Origin: Roseiarcus sp963798015
GTDB lineage: Bacteria; Pseudomonadota; Alphaproteobacteria; Rhizobiales; Beijerinckiaceae
DNA length: 64,000 nucleotides
Direction of reading: 5' to 3'
Assembly (NCBI GenBank): GCA_963798015.1
Contig: CAWCSA010000005.1
Location: forward strand, 248,001-312,000
Shown piece by piece: positions 1 to 8,469 of the stretch (its first letter is position 1; each line of letters opens with the position of its first letter). The position numbers and the translations under genes are program-made. Below the pieces are notes generated by a model. The model was not told where the DNA came from. It worked only from the letters and a program-made list of their open reading frames with translations, and did not search any database.

Positions 1-803
1 GTATATTGGTAGAACTCGAGATAGGCGCGGACCTGGAAGACAAGCAGCGTATCGCCGGGGCCGCCTTGGGTCATCGGATAGATGATGTCGAATTGCTGGA
101 TCGAGTTGAGCATCCGGAACAGCCCGGCTGTGATGATGTAGGGCGTCAGCATCGGCAGCGTGATCCGAAAGAAGACGAATCGCCTTGGAACGCCGTCGAG
201 CGCTGCGGCTTCGAACGGCTGAGTCGGCAAAGAGCGCAAGCCAGCCAGAAGCAAAATCATGATGAAGGGCGTGTAGACCCAGACGTCGACGAGCACGACG
301 GTGAACAACGCGGTGCTTGGGTCGGACGCCCATTTGAAATTGTTGAACCCGAGAAGCTGCACAAAATAAGAGAGGACGCCGAAGTTCGGGTTGGTCATCA
401 GCTTCCACATGAGGGCAGCAATCGCCGGCGCCGTCATGAGAGGCAGAAGAAGCAGGATCGAGACGATGTTGTTGATCCGGGTCCGCTTCTGCAAAAGCAT
501 GGCGATGCCCAAGCCGAACACGAGCTCGACCCCGACCGTCAGCACCGTATATTCGAGCGACACCTGCACGGTGTGCCAGAACTCGCTATCGGTGAAGAAG
601 TTGATGTAGTTCTGGAACCAGATGAACCCCCGCATCATCGGCAGGTTCAGACGATAACGCTGCAGGGAATAATAGACGGCGGTGACGAAGGGAATCAGGA
701 TCCCGATACAGACGAGCAGCGCCGGCAGGCTGAGCAAGTATGGCAGGTAATTGATCCGCCGACGCGCTGGCGCGTCGGCGTGCTTGACTACAGTGTCAGT
801 CAC
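1..803 (-). CDS. Sugar ABC transporter permease (MalF/UgpA type), 3' end outside window
   Basis: Inner-membrane permease subunit of a carbohydrate ABC importer; 267 residues are visible and the C-terminus runs off the left edge. The reading frame opens after an in-frame TAG with a GTG start (VTDTVVKHAD). There are several hydrophobic segments, the first at about residues 20-45. The cytoplasmic EAA loop that contacts the ATPase is clear at residues 198-217 (EAAALDGVPRR, then ITLP). It lies 119 bp downstream of the binding-protein gene in the same orientation, so it is probably the next gene of that operon. A second permease and the ATPase would be expected just beyond the edge. Substrate is unknown; the linked class II aldolase suggests a sugar or sugar alcohol. 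Confidence 0.9.
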   Translation of the reverse strand, partial: MTDTVVKHADAPARRRINYLPYLLSLPALLVCIGILIPFVTAVYYSLQRYRLNLPMMRGFIWFQNYINFFTDSEFWHTVQVSLEYTVLTVGVELVFGLGIAMLLQKRTRINNIVSILLLLPLMTAPAIAALMWKLMTNPNFGVLSYFVQLLGFNNFKWASDPSTALFTVVLVDVWVYTPFIMILLLAGLRSLPTQPFEAAALDGVPRRFVFFRITLPMLTPYIITAGLFRMLNSIQQFDIIYPMTQGGPGDTLLVFQVRAYLEFYQY

Positions 804-850
804 AAAATCAACCTACCCTGCGATGCCTGACCCTGATCATCTGGTACGCG

Positions 851-864
851 CGCCAAGCTTGGCG
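851..864. promoter_or_regulatory. 14-bp palindrome between binding-protein and permease genes
   Basis: CGCCAAGCTTGGCG is a perfect palindrome in the 119-bp gap between the solute-binding gene and the permease gene. As RNA it would fold into a short hairpin. Such intercistronic stems often protect the abundant binding-protein message or reduce readthrough to the membrane subunits; that role is inferred here. No T-run follows. Confidence 0.35.
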
Positions 865-922
865 GTCCGCGGTGCGCGCGCGCTTTGAACATGGACCCGC
901 GCGCTCGCGTTTTGATCAAAGT

Positions 923-2362
923 TCAGCCCAGGCCTGCGTCCTTGAGCTGCTTATCGATGGACGCGGCCAACTGATCGAGCCCGTCGTCGACAGGCACTTG
1001 CTTGGCGACCATCTTCTGCAACGTCTCTGCCCATTGGGTGGTGACGTCGAAGAACAAGGGTTGTGGCGTGAAGTAGATGCGCGCGCCCGGCGCCGAGGCG
1101 TCGTATTGCGCAAGATATCCGCTATAGGACTTATCGATCCGATTGCGGAAGTCTTCGTCTTTCCAAACCGAGGCCCGGACAGGATTGACGAAGTCCATCT
1201 TGCGCGCGCCGAACAGATCGTGCTCGGTCGACGACGCCCATTGCATCCAATACCAGGCGGCATCCTTCTGTTTGCCGGCGGTGTTCATGGCCAGCGACCA
1301 GATCCACACGTTCGGAGTCGGAGCTTTGGCTTCCGGATTGGCCGCGAACGCGTGGAAACCGAGATTGCCCTTCTCCTTGTTGTCGCCGCCATCCATGAAA
1401 TAGCCGAGAATGTCGGCGTCGAAGATGGTGGCGGAAGCGCCCGCGCCAAGATCGGTTCCGACTTGATACCAGGTGTAGGTCGACCAGTTTTTCGGTCCCG
1501 CATCCTGGATCATCTGCACCCACATCTTGTGGAAGGCTTTGGACTCGGGCGTGGCCATCGCGGCCTTCAGCTTGCCGTCGGTGACGGTGAAATCCCGTTG
1601 CCCATAGTTGGAATAGCCGGACAGAAAGCCAGGGTGGATCGTCGCCCACGAGCGCGAGCCACGGACCCCGATGCCGTAGGGCCCACCCAGATCCTTGGTC
1701 AGCTTGGCCGTCGTTTCGATAAGCTCCGGGAGATTGTTGGCCGGCTTCACTCCAGCCTTGTCGTACATCTTCCGGTTATATGTGGTCGAGTTGAGCTCGA
1801 AGCCCCACGGTATGCACCATTGCTTGGCATCGGCCGATCCGAGCGCCGCGCCAGGCACGCCGTTCCATGCGGTGGACGCCCGCAACCCAGGCTGCACGTC
1901 TTCCCAATCGTACTTCGGATTGGTCTTGGCGGGATCCTTGATCCACGTGTTGAGGTCTTCGATCCAGCCCGCCGGCCCATAGGTCCAGGTCATGTAGGCG
2001 CCGGTCATGAACGCGTCGTACTGACTCGACTTCGACGAGAGCGCGGCTGTCACCTTGTCGAAATACACGTCCTCCGGGAAGATGTCGTAAGTGACATCCA
2101 TTCCGGTCAGACTTTTGAAGTTGTCGAGGTCGGCGATCATCGCGTCGGCGTAAGGGTGCTTGTTCAGGAGCAGGTGAAGCTTTGTGCCGTTGAATTTTTT
2201 CCAGTCGAAATCGGCCGCGAGCGCCTGCGTCGCAGCGGCGTTGAACAGGAAGTTGGCGGTCGCGGCGCTGACGCCAAGCTTGGCCGCGCCGCTCATCAGT
2301 TCGCGCCGGCTCATCTTGCCGGCCTTGAATGCCGCAAACAACTCTTTCGCCTTGTCGTCCAT
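923..2362 (-). CDS. Extracellular solute-binding protein of a sugar ABC transporter
   Basis: 479-residue periplasmic binding protein of the family 1 (MalE/UgpB-like) class, which captures a carbohydrate and delivers it to the adjacent permease. The N-terminus has a twin-arginine-like stretch (MSRRELMSGAAKLG, residues 17-30), a hydrophobic core and a likely cleavage site after TQALA near residue 49, so Tat export is possible. The mature part has the usual two-lobe length and aromatic-rich C-terminal half. It is preceded by the SorC regulator 46 bp upstream and followed by the permease, forming a regulator-binding protein-permease operon. The ligand cannot be named from sequence. Confidence 0.9.
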   Translation of the reverse strand: MDDKAKELFAAFKAGKMSRRELMSGAAKLGVSAATANFLFNAAATQALAADFDWKKFNGTKLHLLLNKHPYADAMIADLDNFKSLTGMDVTYDIFPEDVYFDKVTAALSSKSSQYDAFMTGAYMTWTYGPAGWIEDLNTWIKDPAKTNPKYDWEDVQPGLRASTAWNGVPGAALGSADAKQWCIPWGFELNSTTYNRKMYDKAGVKPANNLPELIETTAKLTKDLGGPYGIGVRGSRSWATIHPGFLSGYSNYGQRDFTVTDGKLKAAMATPESKAFHKMWVQMIQDAGPKNWSTYTWYQVGTDLGAGASATIFDADILGYFMDGGDNKEKGNLGFHAFAANPEAKAPTPNVWIWSLAMNTAGKQKDAAWYWMQWASSTEHDLFGARKMDFVNPVRASVWKDEDFRNRIDKSYSGYLAQYDASAPGARIYFTPQPLFFDVTTQWAETLQKMVAKQVPVDDGLDQLAASIDKQLKDAGLG

Positions 2363-2386
2363 CGCTTCCTCCTTGGTTTCCTTCCC

Positions 2387-2405
2387 TCATCGCGTTTTGC
2401 GATGA
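2387..2405 (-). promoter_or_regulatory. Hairpin in the short regulator/binding-protein gap
   Basis: TCATCGC and GCGATGA form a perfect 7-bp stem around a 5-base loop, three bases beyond the SorC stop codon and ahead of the binding-protein ribosome site. There is no T-run. It may be a partial attenuator or a message-stability element; nothing beyond the inverted repeat supports this. Confidence 0.3.
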
Positions 2406-2408
2406 TGG

Positions 2409-3368
2409 CTAGTCCGCGAGCGCCTTTGCGGTGCTCTCGTCGGTAATCAGGCCGTGCAGCAATCCGCTCGCAAGCACGCCTCTGATCGCATTGATCTTGG
2501 TCTTTCCCCCCGCGACGGCGATTGTTGCGCGTCGTTGAATATCAGCAGCGGACATGGACAGAGCCCGCGCTGAGACGCCGCTCTCGATCAAGTCGCCGCG
2601 CGAGGAAAAGAGATGGCCCAGCAATTCGCCGACCGCGCCGAGAGCGCGCGCTTCCTCGAACTCATGTCTCTCGACCAGGCCTGTCGACAGAATCGATGCG
2701 TCATCATCGATCGCGCCGATTCCGACCAGGCGCAGGGTCGACTTCACGCCAAGCTCGAACACGTCTGCCACGCCGCGCTGCTCGAGCAGAACTTTGCGAT
2801 CCTCCGGCGTGTTGGCCAGAAAGGGCAGCGGCAACACATAAGCAGCGGCGTTGGTTTTCTCAGCCAGGCGATGGATCACGTCGAAAGGTGTGGTCACATA
2901 GCTTCGGGTCATTCCACCGAGAAGCGAAACCAGTTTGAGATCAGGAATGTCCATGCGCGAAAGATGGTTGACGCAAGCCGCGAGCGTGCGGCCGTGGCCA
3001 ACGCCAATCACCTGGTGCATCCCGCCTTCGATCGCCAGTTGGAGAAACCGGCCGCCAGACAGACCCAATGACCTGAGCGGCATGGGGCCTTCGTCGAGCT
3101 CAGGCGCGACCACGCATTGTTCGAGACCAAACTTTCTCTGCAGTTCGTTTTCGAGATGGACGCAAGCGGCGACCGGGGCGTCGATGGAGACGTGAATGAA
3201 GCCGAGCCGGTTGGCGCGCGCGATCAAGCGGTGTGCCTTGACGCTAGGAACCCCGAGGCGCCTTGCCACTTCACCCTGAGTGAGGCCCGCGCCGTGATAA
3301 AGCCATGCCGCCCGAGCGCAGAGCTCCTGATCTCGGTCGTCGATCGCTGGCGATGCCACGTCGTGCAT
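2409..3368 (-). CDS. SorC/DeoR-like sugar-responsive transcriptional regulator
   Basis: 319 residues. An N-terminal helix-turn-helix (about 20-55, with LTQGEVARRLGVPSVKAHRLIARA) is followed by the SorC-type effector domain. This resembles the phosphosugar-isomerase fold, with typical strands such as VIGVGHGRT, LKLVSLLGG and a C-terminal AVAGGKTKINAIRGVLASGLLHGLITDE segment. Family members bind a phosphorylated sugar and control the adjacent catabolic operon. The start is supported by GGGAG eight bases upstream. It is transcribed away from the class II aldolase, and the shared intergenic region holds two tandem palindromes that are the obvious operator candidates. Confidence 0.9.
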   Translation of the reverse strand: MHDVASPAIDDRDQELCARAAWLYHGAGLTQGEVARRLGVPSVKAHRLIARANRLGFIHVSIDAPVAACVHLENELQRKFGLEQCVVAPELDEGPMPLRSLGLSGGRFLQLAIEGGMHQVIGVGHGRTLAACVNHLSRMDIPDLKLVSLLGGMTRSYVTTPFDVIHRLAEKTNAAAYVLPLPFLANTPEDRKVLLEQRGVADVFELGVKSTLRLVGIGAIDDDASILSTGLVERHEFEEARALGAVGELLGHLFSSRGDLIESGVSARALSMSAADIQRRATIAVAGGKTKINAIRGVLASGLLHGLITDESTAKALAD

Positions 3369-3456
3369 TTCGCTCCCTGATATTTTTTTCTTGGCATGAC
3401 ATTTTTTTCATGATGCAATCGGCGAGTCAAGACGCAAAGAGGCGCGAGCGCTGATA

Positions 3457-3483
3457 ATCAAGCCTTGATGATCAAGCCTTGAT
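3457..3483. promoter_or_regulatory. Tandem palindromic operator candidate for the SorC regulator
   Basis: ATCAAGCCTTGAT occurs twice, at 3457-3469 and 3471-3483, separated by one base. Each copy is an ATCAAG-N-CTTGAT inverted repeat. The 14-bp spacing puts centres about 1.3 helical turns apart. The pair lies between the divergent SorC gene and the aldolase, 68 bp before the aldolase start. Confidence 0.6.
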
Positions 3484-3550
3484 AATAACGAGCCAGTCGA
3501 CGCGGCCGGGCATTTCGGCTGGGTCCGGACGCAGAGGTAGAGGGCGGATA

Positions 3551-4264
3551 ATGACTAGGGACGAAAGGGCGTTGCGTGCGAATATCGTGGCCAAGGCCCG
3601 GTGGATGAACGCGGCCGGCCTCAATCAAGGCACGTCCGGCAACATCTCCGCCCGCTACAAGGATGTGCTGCTCATTACCCCGTCAGCGACGCCCTACGAT
3701 GCGATGACCCCTGAGTCGATCGCAGCAATGCCGCTTGACGGAGAGTACGGCGCCTGGAGCGGACCGCTGAAACCGTCCACCGAGTGGCGGTTTCATTTCG
3801 ATATCACGAAGGCGCGGCCGGACGTCGGCGCGATCGTACATACGCACTCGACTTACGCGACCGTCCTGGCGATAGCCCGCAAGGAAATACCAGCTTGCCA
3901 TTACATGATGGCCGCCTTTGGCGGGACCACAATCCGGTGCGCGGGTTATGCGCGCTATGGAACGAAAGAGCTGTCGGACTTTGCGCTTCATGCGCTTGAG
4001 GGGCGAAACGGCTGCCTTCTCGCCAATCACGGCATGATCGCCCTCGGCGCCAACTTGGAAAAAGCGATGTGGCTCGCGGTCGAATTCGAAACAATCGCGA
4101 AGCAATATTACCTCGCACTCGCGCTCGGCAATCCAGTCATTCTGACCGATGAGCAAATCGCCGAAACGGCGAGCGCCTTTACGACTTACGGGCTGCAAGA
4201 TCCGCCGCCGGCAAAAGCTGCGAAGCGGGCAAAGGCTGCGCCGAAACGCAAGGCGCGCAGATAG
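3551..4264 (+). CDS. Class II aldolase/adducin family protein
   Basis: About 237 residues, cytosolic, related to L-fuculose-1-phosphate and L-ribulose-5-phosphate aldolase/epimerases that use a zinc ion to split or epimerise sugar phosphates. Visible family features are GTSGNISAR near the N-terminus, STEWRFH, the paired metal histidines in IVHTHSTYA, and the late LANHGMIALG histidine. The ATG chosen follows a strong GAGG/AGGG ribosome site; an upstream TTG at 3479 would fall inside the operator. The C-terminus carries a short Ala/Lys/Arg-rich tail (about the last 20 residues) not needed in the family. Divergence from the SorC regulator points to a role in the catabolism of the imported sugar. 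Confidence 0.88.
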   Translation: MTRDERALRANIVAKARWMNAAGLNQGTSGNISARYKDVLLITPSATPYDAMTPESIAAMPLDGEYGAWSGPLKPSTEWRFHFDITKARPDVGAIVHTHSTYATVLAIARKEIPACHYMMAAFGGTTIRCAGYARYGTKELSDFALHALEGRNGCLLANHGMIALGANLEKAMWLAVEFETIAKQYYLALALGNPVILTDEQIAETASAFTTYGLQDPPPAKAAKRAKAAPKRKARR

Positions 4265-4361
4265 CGATGGCGCTGAAGATCCCGCATTGCGATTTGGCAA
4301 GCGGGTACGCCTCGGCAATTCCGATGCGTCAAGGCGAAATGTTAAATCGTTACAAAAAGTC

Positions 4362-4370
4362 TGTGGATAA
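4362..4370 (-). promoter_or_regulatory. Consensus DnaA box
   Basis: TTATCCACA on the minus strand is a perfect match to the DnaA box consensus. It is a single copy in an otherwise gene-free 220-bp stretch, so it is more likely a DnaA-dependent transcription or titration site than an origin. Confidence 0.45.
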
Positions 4371-4384
4371 GCCGGCGGCGACGA

Positions 4385-4401
4385 TTTACTCCGTGTTAAC
4401 C
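4385..4401 (+). promoter_or_regulatory. CtrA-like site
   Basis: TTTA, seven bases, then TTAACC matches the alphaproteobacterial CtrA consensus TTAA-N7-TTAAC with one mismatch in the first half. It lies 84 bp before the start of the downstream small gene and 15 bp from the DnaA box. Assignment rests on motif resemblance only. Confidence 0.35.
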
Positions 4402-4414
4402 ATCGCGGATCACT

Positions 4415-4436
4415 GTCCTCGCAGCGTCGCGAGGAC
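4415..4436 (+). promoter_or_regulatory. Perfect 8-bp hairpin in the leader of the small gene
   Basis: GTCCTCGC, loop AGCGTC, GCGAGGAC. It sits 48 bases before the ATG of the next gene, downstream of the CtrA-like site, and would be in its 5' leader. There is no T-run, so it is probably not a terminator for the aldolase. Confidence 0.35.
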
Positions 4437-4484
4437 TAACCTCCTGATTCTCGACGCAAAACTCGTCGCCGAAGGGTGTCCTCC

Positions 4485-4874
4485 ATGGGATCGGCCGACC
4501 TATCCGAAGGCTTTTCCGGCCTCAAGCAATGGTCCGAGCCTGTCATCTACGACCGGTTGGTCGCTACTTACTACAAACTCATCGAAGACCGCGAGCTGGC
4601 GCGCAGCCTCACCCGTCTGCACGCCCGCGTCTGGCGCACGCTCATCACCGGCGACATGGAAGGCTTTAAGGAATTGCGCGAGACGTTGGTCGGCGCGCTC
4701 GAGCCTTGCGAGCTCACGCTCGATCATCTGGCCGAGGCCGACGGCGAGATCATGACCGAACTGCTCGATGTGGTGATGGCGCGTTACAATCGCTCGCAGC
4801 GCACGGCCCGGGCCTATCATCTCGCGCTGATGGAGCTGGCCGGACATGTGCGCCCGGCCCGGCTGGCCGCGTAA
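4485..4874 (+). CDS. Small all-helical protein of unknown function
   Basis: 129 residues with no signal peptide or membrane segment; I do not recognise the family. The composition (many Leu, Glu, Arg and Ala; almost no Gly or Pro after residue 20) predicts a helical bundle. The ATG was chosen over a GTG three codons earlier because GAAGGG sits at the right distance. It is convergent with the NUDIX gene (15 bp apart). The leader carries a DnaA box, a CtrA-like site and a hairpin, so cell-cycle-linked expression is possible but unproven. Confidence 0.65.
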   Translation: MGSADLSEGFSGLKQWSEPVIYDRLVATYYKLIEDRELARSLTRLHARVWRTLITGDMEGFKELRETLVGALEPCELTLDHLAEADGEIMTELLDVVMARYNRSQRTARAYHLALMELAGHVRPARLAA

Positions 4875-4889
4875 CCGGCGCAAACCTCT

Positions 4890-5648
4890 CTACAGCTGCT
4901 CGCGCAGCTGCTTTCCTCGGATCTGGCGGTAGAACGGGCGCGGCCGGCTTTTGTCGAGGCCGCCTTCGAGCGCTTGGGCAAGGTCGTCGAGCGCCATGTG
5001 GGTGATTGAGGGCAGGTCGAGATTTCGCGCTTCGTCAAGCGGCGTCCAGACGAGTTCGACCAGTTCAGCCTCAGCGTGAACGGCGCCGTCGACGCGCATG
5101 GCGATGAACCGGGCGTCGATGATCAGAAAACGCGCGTCGAAGCGTCTGGTGCGTCCGGGCGGCGTGATCGCGCGGGCGAGGAAGTCGATCGCGTCGAGGG
5201 ACGGATGGACGCCCGTCGCCGCAAAGCGGGTCCAGGCGCCCGGAGGGGGATTTTCCGGCGCACTCGAGCCGAGGACGCCGATGGCGAGACCCGTTTCTTC
5301 GAAGGTCTCGCGGATCGCAGCGAGCGCGAGAGCCCGCGCGAAACTGGGCGAGGGCCGAGGCACGCGCGCGTTCAGCTTCTCCTCGACATGCGAATCGAGC
5401 GTGCCCGTCGCGACCATGCGCCGGTCCTCGGGCTCGACGCGTCCGCCGGGAAAAACGAACTTGCCCGGCATGAACCGGTGACCGGCATGTCGCTTGCCCA
5501 TCAGCACCTGCGCCGGCGCGCTCTCGCGACGATCGACAAGAATGAGCGTGGCGGCGTCACGGGGACGCAGGGCACGAGATCGGGGGGCGGGCTCGGTCAA
5601 ATCTTGTTGCTGAGATGAGACCCGAATCCGTGCATGCCAAGGGCCCAT
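4890..5648 (-). CDS. NUDIX hydrolase family protein
   Basis: About 252 residues. NUDIX enzymes hydrolyse nucleoside diphosphate-linked substrates with a divalent cation. FVFPGGRVEPED and, about 50 residues later, AIRETFEETGLAIGV supply the Gly and the RExxEExG core; the helix is separated from the first glycines by an insert (SHVEEKLNAR region), as in the larger bacterial members. The start is uncertain. ATG 5648 overlaps the DUF983 gene by about 50 bp, while TTG 5600 would overlap its stop codon as TTGA. Same-strand overlap places it at the end of the rnr-DUF983-NUDIX unit. Substrate unknown. Confidence 0.85.
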   Translation of the reverse strand: MGPWHARIRVSSQQQDLTEPAPRSRALRPRDAATLILVDRRESAPAQVLMGKRHAGHRFMPGKFVFPGGRVEPEDRRMVATGTLDSHVEEKLNARVPRPSPSFARALALAAIRETFEETGLAIGVLGSSAPENPPPGAWTRFAATGVHPSLDAIDFLARAITPPGRTRRFDARFLIIDARFIAMRVDGAVHAEAELVELVWTPLDEARNLDLPSITHMALDDLAQALEGGLDKSRPRPFYRQIRGKQLREQL

Positions 5649-6019
5649 TGCTGACCGACGATCGCGCCCTTTGCCCGGGGCAAGATAAGGAGACTCGCGA
5701 ACATCGTCACCGCCAGCCAGAACAGAGCGTCCCACAGCATCGACGATTGCGGCCAGAGTTCATCCGACATGAGGACGCCCGCGCCGACCACATGCGCGAC
5801 AATCAACAGCGTAATATAAGCCGGCGCGTCGTCGGCGCGGTGGCCGCTGAATTCCTCGCCACAGATCTCGCAGGCGTTGACCACTTTGAGATAGGAGCGA
5901 AACAGGCGGCCGCGTCCGCAGGACGGACAGCGGCCAAGAAACCCGCGCATCATCGCTTCGCGCAGCGAACGGTCTGGCGGGGGCGTCGGAATACGCCAAA
6001 TGCGGGACATGTCGTTCAT
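5597..6019 (-). CDS. DUF983 zinc-ribbon membrane protein
   Basis: 140 residues. The N-terminal third has two cysteine pairs, CPSCGRG and CEICGEEF, forming a probable zinc ribbon. Two hydrophobic helices follow at about residues 65-90 and 95-115. This matches DUF983, a small inner-membrane family of unknown role that commonly follows rnr in alphaproteobacteria. Its ATG overlaps the RNase R stop by four bases, implying translational coupling, and its 3' end overlaps the NUDIX reading frame. Confidence 0.88.
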   Translation of the reverse strand: MNDMSRIWRIPTPPPDRSLREAMMRGFLGRCPSCGRGRLFRSYLKVVNACEICGEEFSGHRADDAPAYITLLIVAHVVGAGVLMSDELWPQSSMLWDALFWLAVTMFASLLILPRAKGAIVGQQWALGMHGFGSHLSNKI

Positions 6020-8346
6020 CGACGTTTGCCCTTGGTGACTGACTTACGCGGCACCGAAGCGCCTCCACTTCGCGCGCCCGTCTCGGACCCGGGACGCACA
6101 ATCTCAAACCTTAGCGCCCCGGCGAAGGGCACGGCCTCAACCAGACGGACATTGACCGGGCCGCCAAGCCGGAATGTTTCTTTGGTTCGGGCGCCAACCA
6201 GCGACCGGCTGGCCTCCTCGAAGCGGAAATAGTCGTTGCCCAAAGTTCCCGCAGGTATGAACCCGTCAGCCCCGGTTTCGTTCAGTTTCACGAACAGGCC
6301 GACGCGAGTGACGCCGGCGATGCGGCCAGTGAAGACTGCGCCAACGCGATCGGCTAAATGCGCGGCGACAACGCGGTCGACGGTTTCCCGTTCGGCCGCC
6401 ATCGCGCGGCGTTCGGCGCCCGAGATGTGCTCGGCGATCTGCGCCAATTCGCCCGAACGCATGTCGTTGAGGCCGCCCGGACCCAGGTTCAACGCTCGGA
6501 TCAGGGCGCGATGGACGATGAGATCGGCGTAGCGTCGAATCGGCGAGGTGAAATGCGCGTAGCGGCGCAAGTTGAGCCCGAAATGGCCGTAGTTCTCGTG
6601 GCTGTACTCGGCCTGCGCCTGGGCCCGTAAGACCACTTCGTTGACCAGGGCCTCGACCGCCTGCCCGCGCACCTTGGTCAAGACGCCATTGAAATGCGAG
6701 GGTCTGACCCGCTCTCCCTTCGCCAGCTTGACGCCGATGGTGCGCAGGAACTCGATCAGATCGTCGAGTTTCTCGGCGCTCGGGGCATCGTGGGCGCGAT
6801 AGAGCAGGGGCGAATGGGCCTCTTCAAGCAATTCAGCGGCGGCGACGTTGGCGAGGATCATGAACTCCTCGATCAGCCGATGCACGTCGAGCCGCTCCGG
6901 CCAGCGCACGTCCTTAAGGCGCCCCTCGGAATCGAGAACAAGCTTGCGCTCCGGCAGATCGAGATCCAGCGGATTGCGTTGCTCACGCTCGATTTTGACG
7001 ACCGAATACGCGGCGTAGAGCGGCTTCAGCACGCTGTCGACGAGCGGTTCCGTGGTCTCGTCCGTCTGGCCGTCGATCGCCGCCTGGGCCTGCTCGTAAG
7101 AGAGCTTGGCCGCCGAGCGCATCATGATGCGGTGAAACCTGTGCGAGCGCTTGCGCCCGTCGGCGCCGAGGACCATGCGCAAGGCGAGCGCGGGCCGGTC
7201 CTCTTGCGCGCGCAGCGAGCAGAGGTCGTTGGAGATCCGCTCCGGCAGCATCGGCACGACCCGGTCGGGGAAATAGACCGAGTTGCCACGCTCGAGCGCT
7301 TCCCGATCCATCGCCATGCCAGGTTGAACGTAAGCGGCGACGTCGGCGATGGCGACGGTGAGGATGAACCCGCCTGAGTTCTCGGGATTGGGATCAAGCT
7401 CAGCGTGGACGGCGTCGTCGTGATCCTTGGCGTCCGGCGGATCGATCGTGACGAGCGGCAGCGCACGCCAGTCCTCGCGCGGAGCGTTCAACCGCACGGG
7501 CCGCGCGTCTTCCGCCTCTTTCAATGTCGCGGACGAGAAGACGTAGGGAATGTGATGCATCTCGAGCGCGATGAGGCTCACCGCGCGCTCGGACTTCACC
7601 GAACCTATGGTCTCGACGACGCGCGCCGGCGGCAATCCCAGCCCGCCTTCGCGCAACGGCTCGATGGCGACAAGGTCGCCGTCTCGCGCCTCGCCCGCCA
7701 TGCCGGCGGGGATCACATATTCGCGCCCCGCCGCGCGCTTCTCGACCGGAACCGCGCGTCCCGATCCATCCGCCGCGCTGCGATAGACGGCGAAGGTGCG
7801 CGCCCTCAGCTTGTCCAGGATCTTGACCACCCGGCCGGAATAGGCCGGCGCCTTGGAACCGGCGGCGGGGTCAAAGTCGACGCGCATCAGAACGCGCGCC
7901 CCGACGCCAGGCGCAGGCCCCCGGTCGCGTTTCACGCGAGGACGTCGCACGAGGATGCGCGGCGCCGGGTCATCGCCGGTCCATTCCACCGGTTTCGCGA
8001 TTAGCTCGCCGTATCGGTCTTTCTCGGCGATGTCGGCGACAACAAGGGACGGTAGCCGGCCTTCGACGCTCAGCGCCTTACGGCCATGCGCCACGGCGCC
8101 GTCGGCCTGCAGATCCTTGATGAGGAGCTTCAATTCGGCCTTGGCTTCGCCCGTCACGCCGAAGGCGCGGGCAATGTCGCGCTTGGTGACGCGCGCAGGC
8201 GCCCGCTCGCCATTGGGCGCCGGCGCGCCGCCGATGTAGGCGATCACTTCCTCGCGCGTCGGCAGCGCAGCGGCTCTCGCCTCCACGGCCCCGTGAACGG
8301 CGCTTTCCGAGCGCCGACGTATTTTTTGATTTTGCAATGGTTCCAT
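6016..8346 (-). CDS. rnr: Ribonuclease R
   Basis: 776-residue processive 3'-5' exoribonuclease acting on structured RNA. Order: N-terminal winged-helix-like segment (ITKRDIARAFGVTGEAKAELK near 55), cold-shock-like RNA-binding region, RNB catalytic domain, C-terminal S1 domain (GAVFTGRIAGVTRVGLFVKL) and a short basic tail. The RNB magnesium cluster is visible in TIDPPDAKDHDDAVHAE; HFTSPIRRYADLIVHR is the conserved end of the domain. Length is typical. It is followed by DUF983 with a 4-bp overlap. The annotated start lies next to a weak ribosome site, so the first few residues are less certain. Confidence 0.95.
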   Translation of the reverse strand: MEPLQNQKIRRRSESAVHGAVEARAAALPTREEVIAYIGGAPAPNGERAPARVTKRDIARAFGVTGEAKAELKLLIKDLQADGAVAHGRKALSVEGRLPSLVVADIAEKDRYGELIAKPVEWTGDDPAPRILVRRPRVKRDRGPAPGVGARVLMRVDFDPAAGSKAPAYSGRVVKILDKLRARTFAVYRSAADGSGRAVPVEKRAAGREYVIPAGMAGEARDGDLVAIEPLREGGLGLPPARVVETIGSVKSERAVSLIALEMHHIPYVFSSATLKEAEDARPVRLNAPREDWRALPLVTIDPPDAKDHDDAVHAELDPNPENSGGFILTVAIADVAAYVQPGMAMDREALERGNSVYFPDRVVPMLPERISNDLCSLRAQEDRPALALRMVLGADGRKRSHRFHRIMMRSAAKLSYEQAQAAIDGQTDETTEPLVDSVLKPLYAAYSVVKIEREQRNPLDLDLPERKLVLDSEGRLKDVRWPERLDVHRLIEEFMILANVAAAELLEEAHSPLLYRAHDAPSAEKLDDLIEFLRTIGVKLAKGERVRPSHFNGVLTKVRGQAVEALVNEVVLRAQAQAEYSHENYGHFGLNLRRYAHFTSPIRRYADLIVHRALIRALNLGPGGLNDMRSGELAQIAEHISGAERRAMAAERETVDRVVAAHLADRVGAVFTGRIAGVTRVGLFVKLNETGADGFIPAGTLGNDYFRFEEASRSLVGARTKETFRLGGPVNVRLVEAVPFAGALRFEIVRPGSETGARSGGASVPRKSVTKGKRR

Positions 8347-8469
8347 TTCTTAAGGGGCCGCAAAAGCGCGCGCCCCGCGTGTAACGTAAGTTCGATGGTT
8401 GAGGGAAACAAGCGGCTTGCCCTGCGCTGGGCGATAGCCCGTCCGGCGCCGCCGGCCGAAGGACGGATT

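Noticed and set aside
872..2446. 524-codon plus-strand frame opposite the sugar-binding protein
   Set aside because: Arg/Gly/Val-rich antisense shadow; the minus-strand frame has a signal peptide and clear family features.
4362..4370. Replication origin at the DnaA box
   Set aside because: Only one box, no cluster of boxes, no AT-rich unwinding region and no origin-linked genes.
4267..4755. 162-codon plus-strand frame overlapping the small gene at 4485
   Set aside because: It crosses the DnaA box, the CtrA-like site and the leader hairpin and lacks a ribosome site; the 4485 frame has better composition and a good start.
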